Below are positions 19,944 through 27,772 of a stretch of DNA of 27,772 bases, in pieces. The notes beneath the pieces were generated by a model, which did not search any database, was not told the DNA's origin, and was given only the letters and a program-made list of their open reading frames with translations. The position numbers and the translations under genes were made by a program. Each line of letters starts with the position of its first letter. The first letter of the stretch is position 1. The stretch covers positions 1 through 27,772 of the forward strand of contig JALMLS010000116.1 in NCBI GenBank assembly GCA_038496445.1, in the 5' to 3' direction. Source of the stretch: Trichosphaerium sp. ATCC 40318 (lineage: Eukaryota > Discosea > Flabellinia > Trichosidae).

Positions 19944-20234
19944 TGGCTTGCAGTTAAAACACAAAGAAACATTTGTACATACATAAATAAACCTCAACTC
20001 TGGTAAAAGAAACTACATCAAAGCTGTGAACGTGCCACTGTAGCTTTCCATGTTGGTAAGTGCTTTTTTTTCCATTTTTATTCTTCCGTAATTTGCAATT
20101 CAGGAGTTCGACTTTGGAACGAATAGACGCTTGTCTTGCGTGACTATTAATGTGTACAGCCTTGTTGTTGGAACACTTAATGTTGGGTCAGTTTGCAAAA
20201 TACTAGTTTGATGAAGTTTCTGTTTGTCTAAACC

Positions 20235-20526
20235 AAAAAGCTAGTCCAACGTGTGAATGATGCCATTTGTGTAAGACTACGGGTGAAGTCAGGCGTTTAT
20301 AGCCATATCCGCTCTCCGAAACAATTTCTTGCAGGAGCCTGTAAGAACAGGAAGTTCCGCTGAAAGCCGAACAATTGCATTGACTAACCTACTTGGCCGA
20401 TAACGAAGTACTAAGTCAGAGTATTCGAAAGGCGACAAACACTGACGTGGAGCGCTCTGATGTGTAATATTGAGGGAAAACAAACAACTTTTATATTGGC
20501 AAACTTAGATATAAAAAAAATTGTGG
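20235..20526 (+). repeat. Dispersed module copy H, inverted partner of 7219-7424
   Basis: AAAAAGCTAGTCCAAC, GTGTAAGACTACGGGTGAAG, GGCGTTTATAGCC (core near 20293), GCCGAACAATTGCATTGACT, CGAAAGGCGACA (20426-20437), then A8-TTGTGG at 20513-20526. The segment 20235-20437 is the reverse complement of 7219-7424. Confidence 0.8.
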
Positions 20527-21410
20527 TTTGAGCGTTTATAGCCAATTCGTTTACAACACGGCTGGTGAAACACATAGTCAACAAAAATGAGAATAAACTT
20601 GTGGATTTTCCAAAAGCAAAGCGTTTTCCTTAACGGAAGCACAGAAATCTCGAGCTACTTGGAGAATTTCGGCCACTGGGCCCAGCTATGAGATCCTCAG
20701 GGCACAGAGGCAACATAGACTACATTAAACGACATCTTAGTTTTAAATACTGTTTCGAGTAAAACAACATCGGGCGTCCACCAAACTTGTTCCCTACGCT
20801 GTAGAAAGTCCGTTCAGGCCATTTCGCGATTCCAAATTAAATACAATCCATTTACATTCGATATCCAACAAGGTGTAGGAGCATTCAAAATAGCTCAGCA
20901 ACCGATAAAACTGAAGTTCAGGAACATTTTACCGCCGTGTGCGCGGTTTTTTTGTTCGTTTGGTCGCTACAGTAACCAGGAGCATACTTTCGTCACTTTT
21001 ATAAAGCGGAAACCGGATCAAAGACAACAGTTCACCTACACCAAGAAAAGTACCATCGACGCTGGTGTAGTACCTGTGAGCTTGTCTAGAGAGATAGTAT
21101 GAAATTCGCTGTTGAAAAAGCCTCATCTCCTCTTTTACGCATTTTTTAGCATAAATGACAACTCCACGCGCCTATTGCGATACTTTATATTTGTAACCAA
21201 CACCAAACCGAAAAAGGAAGGTAAGGAACTTAGAGCGGCCATCACTTTGCTTTTTCCGTGTTCAAGTCCGACTTATCTTCTTTTTTCAACAAGGTCAAGT
21301 GTATGTAACACAAACGTAGTTCTACAAACCACATCAATAAGTCAGCCAAATTTGAAATCTATCTTGCCATAAAAATTACTAGTTAAACAACAGCAACAAC
21401 TCCTCCCAAC

Positions 21411-22815
21411 ATGAACAACATTACCAACAATGCACGCTCTTCTGATGACTCTGATGCGAGTGATCTGCAAAGTTCACCAAAGCGTACCCTCCAAACAAAT
21501 GAAGTACGCTAAAAAAAATTCGTCGAAACTGTAACTAACTAGTTTGATACTTAGAGCCAACACCCTACTCTTGGTTCATTCCCTGTAGAGCTTAAAGTTG
21601 CCATTTTCAGATTCATTCCACTTAACCCCAGAGGAAAACTTCCATTCGTTTGTTCAGAATGGTGTGCCATTGTATATAACCACTTTGGGTACGTCAACAC
21701 CTACGTTACACTATTTTGTAGTTTTCTTCAACTTTTCTTTAAGTCGCCTTCCCTTAATTTGTTACTGTAGCACCAAAAAGTTTCAAGTAACCAAAGACAA
21801 CATGGATGTAGTTACTATAGACGCATTCTTACGCAACACTCTTTTGCGTTTCAAGGAGCCTCTTCAGGCTAACGACTGGGAACAGCTGCTACAAGCCAAA
21901 CACATTTGCCTATCCCGAGCTGACGAACGCTTTATTGAAGACTTTCTATTTGCTCTCCCCGATAATAATGTACACACAGTGAAGTTGAATTTCAAACGGA
22001 CCAGCCTTGATGTGTTATCCACGTTGGGCCACAAACACCCGCACACAGTGTCTTTGATTGGAAATAAGATCCTGGACTATGACACTCTGGCCGCTTTTGC
22101 AGGAGTCCATACCATTGTTTTGGACCGCTGCAAGCTTCTGCATAGCGTCAATTGCCTAGCTGGCGTACATACTATCAGCCTAAGGTATTGTAGCAATCTA
22201 GATACCATTGATCAGCTCGCAACAGTCCATACTATTGATCTATCCAACTGTAGGAAAATAACCGACAATGCAATAATGGCTTTGAACGGCGTTTCGGTCA
22301 TTAATTTGACCAATTGCTCGAAGATAACAAACCAAGGAATTGTACATATCGGACCCAAAATACGTGAAATTAATCTGACAAACTTGTTTAGAGTTACAGG
22401 TCGGGTATGTAAGGCACTCTATAATGCTGAAATAGTGTACCTACCTGGAAACTCGAACTTCTACAACAGCCACTTAAAACACCTGACGTCTATCAAAAAG
22501 ATTCATCTACGCGGAAAACACATTACGGCCGATAGCGCTAAGTTTCTACCTTACGCTACTCGCGTTTCTTTGGATCGTAAACGCAGTAGCCTGATTGATG
22601 AAATGAGGGAGGCATTTCATAGCAATGGAGCAGATAATAAATTTCAGTATGGTTCGTACTTGAACCTAGAGCTACCAACAAACTACAACCCTCCAGAATT
22701 TGTATACGAATCAGGCGTAGAAACATATGAAGCCCAAAGATTGGAGTACGCACGTTATCACCAAAACGTGGTAGCTCAGATGCGCCTCAGTACAAGCTCT
22801 CAAAAATACTTGTAA
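21411..22815 (+). CDS. F-box / leucine-rich-repeat protein, paralog 3
   Basis: Exons 21411-21503, 21555-21688 and 21771-22815 give 423 aa with introns of 51 and 82 nt (GTACGC and GTACGT donors). Exon 1 encodes a Ser/Asp-rich leader ending PKRTLQTNE. Exon 2 encodes the F-box (LGSFPVELKVAIFRFIPLNP, then LPFVCSEWCAIVYNHF). Exon 3 encodes Cys-type LRRs (AGVHTIVLDRCKLLHSVN, AGVHTISLRYC, TVHTIDLSNCRKITDNAI, VINLTNCSKITNQGI). It ends in the family tail: AEIVYLPGNS, FLPYATRVSL, QYGSYLNLELP and YEAQRLEYAR. By architecture it is an SCF substrate receptor; targets unknown. A naive ORF call would begin at 21598 and miss the F-box, because exon 2 is read in another frame. AATAAA lies 14 nt after the stop. 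Confidence 0.87.
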
Positions 22816-23058
22816 TCGAAATCAGATCATCAATAAATCTACTTGTTTTTTCGTGTCTATATTTTGAGTTAAACCCTTCTTCCAAATGTGAGCGGATATA
22901 GCGGAATAGGGAAGTATAACTTCCGGAATTAGAAGCCAAAATAATTGTAACTTGATTGTTCCAAGAGTTAAAAGGTGTTAGATAACGGTTGCTTTAGTTA
23001 GGTCAGTAAAAAAAAAAAGATAATGTCAATCTTGTTTATTTTTTTTATTGTACATTTT
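22816..23058. other. Convergent intergenic spacer
   Basis: About 240 bases between the stops of the F-box/LRR paralog 3 (+) and the DENN gene (-). It is AT-rich, with an A-run near 23008 and T-runs at 23039-23047. AATAAA occurs for the plus gene (22830-22835) and, on the minus strand, overlapping the DENN stop. Confidence 0.5.
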
Positions 23059-26000
23059 TTATTTTCCTAAAAGAGCTTGTCTCATTGCTTCACGCAATGG
23101 TCCCTTTTCAAATTTATTACATCTAATCTCTATAGAAGGCAGCCCAGCATTTACATCAATAGGTTTTAGTATATAGTGCCAACTATCTCGGGAAACTTCT
23201 TTGACCTTGAAATGCCTCAAAGGAATACAAAATAGACGTCTTTGCATGTGGCGAAGCTATAAAAAATACAATCAGTCATTCGTTTGTACAACATTGCCTT
23301 TGACTACTTGCTAACCCTTTTTGTTTTCTTGAAGCGAAAAAAGGAGAAACAAAAAAGATCAAGCATCCCAACAATAAAAACGTACAGCACTATAAGGATT
23401 TGATCCAAAGCAGAAGATATCACGGCCTTGTAACTTGAATATATGAGTCCTCCAACTATGCTTGTGATTGCTTGTTATAACTTTATAATCTAATAGACCA
23501 GTAGCATCATTCTTTGCCCAGTAAAGCCATCGTTTCTTCTACAAATAAAACAATAACTTAGTACAAAAAAATTGAGATAAACAGATCACTGTTACGAACA
23601 GAAGTTTGTTTGGTTGTAACCTAGACGTACCAGGATGGTATTCTGACCTTTAGTAACAACAAAAGTCCATAATTTTGCAAGGAAGTCACGCTTTATAACA
23701 GGTGTATCGAATTTGATCATCCAAGTTTTAGTAGTTCCGTTTTCCATGTATGCTGATAAACACACAGTGTTTATCACAATGCCTACAAAGTATTTTTACT
23801 CAAAATGCTCAAAACTGTCATTGGCATAATAACAATCTTTTTCGAAGCGTTTCTCGTGACACTGCAGGAAGCAGGAAGAAATTGTTTTAAATAGTTCGAA
23901 ATTTCAGGAAAATATGGGTTTTGGTATTGTTGCTTGTATTTAAAAGGCGTACTATCTGCTGGAGTAAAGTTTGGTACTTGGAACGCTTCTATTGCTTTAA
24001 CTTTATAGAATTTGTGAAGTTTTTGTCTCGAATCGCTTAACTAAATCGATCAAGTAAGCAAACAAAGCAAGAACTTCAACGTACATATTTGTAGAATATA
24101 ATATGCCGAGAGAATATGTGACAGCATACTTTCATGGATGTATCTTTATCCAATTTAAGCAAGTACATTTCACCAGAGTACACGTGTACATCTGTCAAGT
24201 TCTCAAGTAACTCCTTAATAAAAAAGGAAAATGAGTAATGTGTTTATACAATACATGTGCTTTGTGTTGTAGAAATGATTCTTACCTGACGATAGGAAGG
24301 CTTCAAGCCAAGATGATTTGCGTAAACCTTTCTCTTAGTTACTAAACAATCTTGTACCATAGTTTCAAGACGAGATAATACATAACTAAACTCAATAAAT
24401 ATCATAAAAACTCACATGGAATAACGCACTGGAATTCTTTTGATTCAGACTCACGGAAAGATGCGTCCTCACGTTCATCGTAACGCACATGATCATAAAA
24501 AGCACGTAGAGTTTCTGCACAACGCATAGGATATTCTACACATCTCAACAAAAGAGCTTCGAAAGAAGCGTCCACTCTAAAAGAACTATCAGAAAAACCC
24601 AAGAAGAAAAAAACAATTCTACCTCTCATTACAAAATATGCTTGGCAGCACCATGCCGAGTGCAGGTGATTCTACAGCGGCTATATTCTGGATAATTATA
24701 AGTCATAATACTTATAATCATAATGAACAACGTACATCCAAGAGTTCAGTTACTTCAGGTGGCTGATTTGTGAAGAAATTACTTAACGTAAGTTCGTAAT
24801 AGTACTTTGAGAAAACAGTTAGTCCATAATTTCAGGTAGTTTAATTCTTTGCTTACCTTCGTCAAAGATCCATATAATGTGACAAATTCAGTAGACTTTA
24901 GTGGGTTGAAGTAAACAGAAGCGACAGGCTTTGAAAGTCCATAATGAGAAAAGTGCATAGTAAAAGCTTCTTGGATTGATGTCTGTAATGCCTGTAATTC
25001 TTTAACAATATTAAACATATCTGTGAGCTGCATAGATATCTTTTCCTCAACTTCAAATCTCTTAAGGTATCTCTACAAACAAAATTAAGACAAGAAAGAT
25101 ACAAAGGAAGGAGAGGAAAAAGAAAAGAAGTGAACTTACAACAAAGAGAATTGTCAACTCAGCCAAATGTCGTCTTTGCTCCAATAGGTTCTAAATTTTG
25201 ATTGTCAGTGATGTAGTACATACCTTACAATACGTACAAGGTGTAGGAACGTCTGACGGGAGTGTTTGTGTAAGCTCTTGCGATTTGAAATGGCACCCAT
25301 TGTATGAACAATATCAGCAGAGTCTTGTCTCACGAACACGCGCTTCTCAGGTTCTTCCTTAGGAAGAGGGTTCCGTACTTTCTCCATGTCTTTAACAATC
25401 TTTTTGTAATATTTATCGCCGGTCATATGAGCAAATGACTTTGCTTGCTCGTAAGGACTCTAAAAGAGGTTAAAAAAAAACATCAATAAAAAAAAGTAAC
25501 TGCTTTTGAGTTTACCTTCTCAGTCTCTCCTGACTTTCTGAATGGATCACCTTTGTATTCAAGAAGTAATTTTATAACCCTTCCTCTCTCGTCAATAGGA
25601 ATCAGCAAATCTAGTACACTCTTGGCTTGCCTAAAACGAAAACTAAGGTAAACAAAAAATAGCACTACTTTTAAAACGCACGAGTCTACAACGCTAGGAT
25701 CTGCTCCATTTTCAAGCAAGAACTGAATAACAGGAGCTGGATGAAATGCGGCAGCATAATCTAGATTATGACATCAGAGTGAGTAAAAGAAAACAAAACA
25801 AACATACGTAGCGTTGATCGCTTCCCAACAAGATTAACATCTAGTCCAGCACTAAGCAAGGTACACATTGTTTGGACCAAGGATAGATAGTCGTTGTCAC
25901 TGATAGTAGAACTGAACTAAACAAATGGCAAATTTTTAGTGACTTCGTATTACTGGTTTGTAAATAGTTATTTTCAAAATAGTTCTTACCTTGGTTACCA

Positions 26001-27754
26001 GATGGAGTAAAGAGTTTCCTTCTTTGTCTGTTTTAAAAGTAATACCTCCCTTGCTGATGAGGAGTTGTGTTAATGGTATAAGCTTTTTATGTTCACCAAC
26101 AAGAAGCACAAGCGGTTTACCACTTGCTATTCTTGTATTGACATTTGCTCCTGTGTCTATCAGTTCGCCTTAAACCTTGTTAGCTAACAAAGAGTTATTT
26201 CAGTTGAAATACCAATGAGTCCTAGAGGTATGTCTAATGTTTCATCCTTTCCAACTTCTTCAGCCAAACAACTATAGATCTGTTGTAACATACGCTATTT
26301 TTTCGAAGATTAACAATTAAAACTTTTGTTTTTTATGGAGAAACATGCGTTTCAATGGACGTACTTGTGAGGCAGATTCTGGTCGTTGCATATAGTCAGT
26401 GATCAATGGTAACATCTCTGGTATACGCGAAGAAAGAGATTCAACACCTTCAAGTGACAGCTTTGGCAAAAGAACAAAGAAAAAGTCCTTATCACGAAAT
26501 ATTGCATTCATAGGATCAATATCATGAAGCCTAAAACAAGCTCAGTAAACGTGATAGTACCAATAACTTGGCTAATATACCTATGTAAAAGAGTTTCTAT
26601 TTGTTTTAAATGATTCTCAGGATCGCTTGCTTGAATATCTTGCATCCGTTGAAGATAATAGATTGCCTTAAGTTAGGGTTAAAATAACATATATTTACTT
26701 TTAAAAAAGCTTTTCTCTGCTTACCATTACATAGCCACAAGGATCTAATGGGTTGTTATTCTGTAAACCAAGTGCATCACCACCTAATTTACTAAACCTT
26801 GGAAAGTGGAACTGCCGTCGGTCTAGCTTCAGGATCTTATCAAGAGACTTAACATGGCTGCAGTCTATTCATTTCTTGAGTGTTTGGATTCCTTAGGTAA
26901 GTGCGTACCAACTGGTTCAGGCTCAGATATGTACAAATGTTGTAATGGTCTATGGAATGCTTTTGATAGAAGCACGTCAACCTTCCAAAAGTTAAATAAC
27001 AAACTTTGTACAGAAATACTACCTCATCTTCAGATTCTACTTCTCGCGCAAGAGTAAGAAGATTGGGACCAGCTTCTTCTTCGACCTGGATTAATGATTG
27101 AAAAGACATACTATTAACAAACTCTCCATAGAATGGATCATCGCATTCATCAAGAGGAATACCATTTACCACACGCAGCTATGTATAAAGTAAATCACCT
27201 TACAAACAAAAAGAACACATCTAAACTTACCAAGAACTTAAAAAATAAGCCTCTCACACGCACTTCAAACTTAGTTGTATAGAACTAATAAACAAGTTAG
27301 GACTTTTGAAATAAAAACTATATATCACGCACATCCGCTTGGCTCTCCATTGAGTTCAAGGTCTATAACACAATAAGTAAGCAACTAGATCTAAATGACA
27401 TCAAACAAAGCGTACAGTTTCAAGAGAACGCAGTAAATAAGACTTGCTCTCCCGAGGTAAGTCAGGAACAGTCATATTAGATAGCATATCAACTCCTTTA
27501 TCAAGATCAATCATTACATCAGCAGTCGTCAATTCATCCATAGGAGGAAGATACTCTCTCAATACTCCACACAAAAATGGCGTAGGAGCACCAAGGTATT
27601 GCAACTGTGATTTTGTCATCAGAGGTACGTATACCTACAAAATCACGCGTTAGATCATGTGATGATAATGAAAATAATGTTGCGTACTAATCTACATTCG
27701 AACGGCCATACAAGTGCTAGTATTGCTTCGCAAACATATGTCAACTTTGAAGGA
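23059..27754 (-). CDS. DENN-domain and ankyrin-repeat protein (5' end outside window)
   Basis: About 26 exons run from >27754 down to the TAA at 23059. The best supported are 27688-27754, 27416-27634, 27333-27362, 27231-27269, 27023-27178, 26909-26981, 26725-26864, 26581-26666, 26365-26530, 26213-26294, 25990-26168, 25808-25916, 25682-25760, 25516-25630, 25229-25459, 25140-25190, 24857-25072, 24736-24762, 24623-24687, 24130-24213, 23863-24040, 23631-23782, 23386-23538 and 23059-23256. All close in frame; the two exons between 24286 and 24576 are not resolved. The first exons are a DENN core (SPSKLTYVCEAILALVWPFE, YLGAPTPFLCGV, LTTADVMIDLDKG) and its downstream part (VNGIPLDECDDPFYGEFV). DENN proteins are GDP-GTP exchange factors for Rab GTPases. 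Ankyrin repeats follow (ELIDTGANVN, GNSLLHLVTK, LHYAAAFHPAPVIQFLLENG). The C-terminal ~500 residues include helical stretches and a W-rich segment (KKRWLYWAKND), perhaps a PH-type fold, not established. The N-terminal DENN part and start lie right of the window. Confidence 0.75.
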
Positions 27755-27772
27755 CTAACGTTAATAAATTAG

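Larger units (their letters stand above)
19516..21410. other. Repeat-bearing intergenic region
   Basis: It contains module copy H. A second CGTTTATAGCC sits at 20533, just after the A8-TTGTGG motif, perhaps the start of a broken adjacent copy. ORFs 20929-21126 (-) and 21112-21372 (+) show no protein-like features. The 3' part must include the promoter of the 21411 gene. Confidence 0.4.

Noticed and set aside
23783-23799. A 17-nt intron joining the exons around 23.8 kb of the DENN gene
   Set aside because: In frame but far below the intron lengths seen here; an 80-nt intron (23783-23862) also keeps frame and is preferred.
1-27772. tRNA, rRNA genes and CRISPR arrays
   Set aside because: No cloverleaf, rRNA-like conserved block or regularly spaced short direct repeats were seen by eye; a covariance-model scan was not possible, so small non-coding RNAs cannot be excluded.

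Overview
The window is eukaryotic nuclear DNA, most likely from a free-living, possibly amoeboid, protist with a compact genome. Coding exons are interrupted by many short introns, mostly 38-100 nt. They usually read GTA...AG, often with a CTAAC/TTAAC-like branch site 10-20 nt before the acceptor. Several reading frames close only if AG|GC...AG introns are allowed. Poly(A) signals (AATAAA) often overlap or directly follow the stop codon. I cannot name the species. The LRR plus dual-specificity phosphatase architecture recalls dictyostelid MPL proteins, but that is only a hint.

Left part (1-6.2 kb), all + strand and intact in my models: the 3' end of a methyltransferase-like gene (to 738), a secreted/type I membrane protein (1167-2692), an F-box plus NHL beta-propeller protein (2794-4240), and an 11-exon RCC1 beta-propeller protein (4540-6207).

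Middle part (6.2-22.8 kb) is an accessory, repeat-rich zone. It holds three paralogous three-exon F-box/LRR genes: 11300-12665 on the minus strand, 17999-19515 with a frameshift, and 21411-22815. It also holds an LRR/dual-specificity phosphatase gene (14595-16107). Between them lie at least eight copies of a 200-280 bp dispersed module (TTTATAGCC core, then an A-run followed by TTGTGG or GTGG in six copies), a 183 bp near-perfect inverted repeat at 12992-13727, and a 5'-truncated non-LTR retrotransposon remnant (8900-10010). The remnant has 12 bp target-site duplications, a branched 3' RNA fold and a poly(T) tail.

Right part (22.9-27.77 kb): one large minus-strand gene of about 26 exons, its 5' end outside the window. 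It encodes a DENN-domain protein followed by ankyrin repeats and a long C-terminal region I could not assign.

Functionally the identifiable proteins are regulatory and scaffold types: SCF-type substrate receptors (F-box with LRR or NHL), an LRR phosphatase, RCC1 and DENN. No operon-like logic is expected. The middle block looks like a local gene-family expansion embedded in repeats. Exon models were made by hand from reading frame, splice signals and family resemblance; no database search or transcript data were available.
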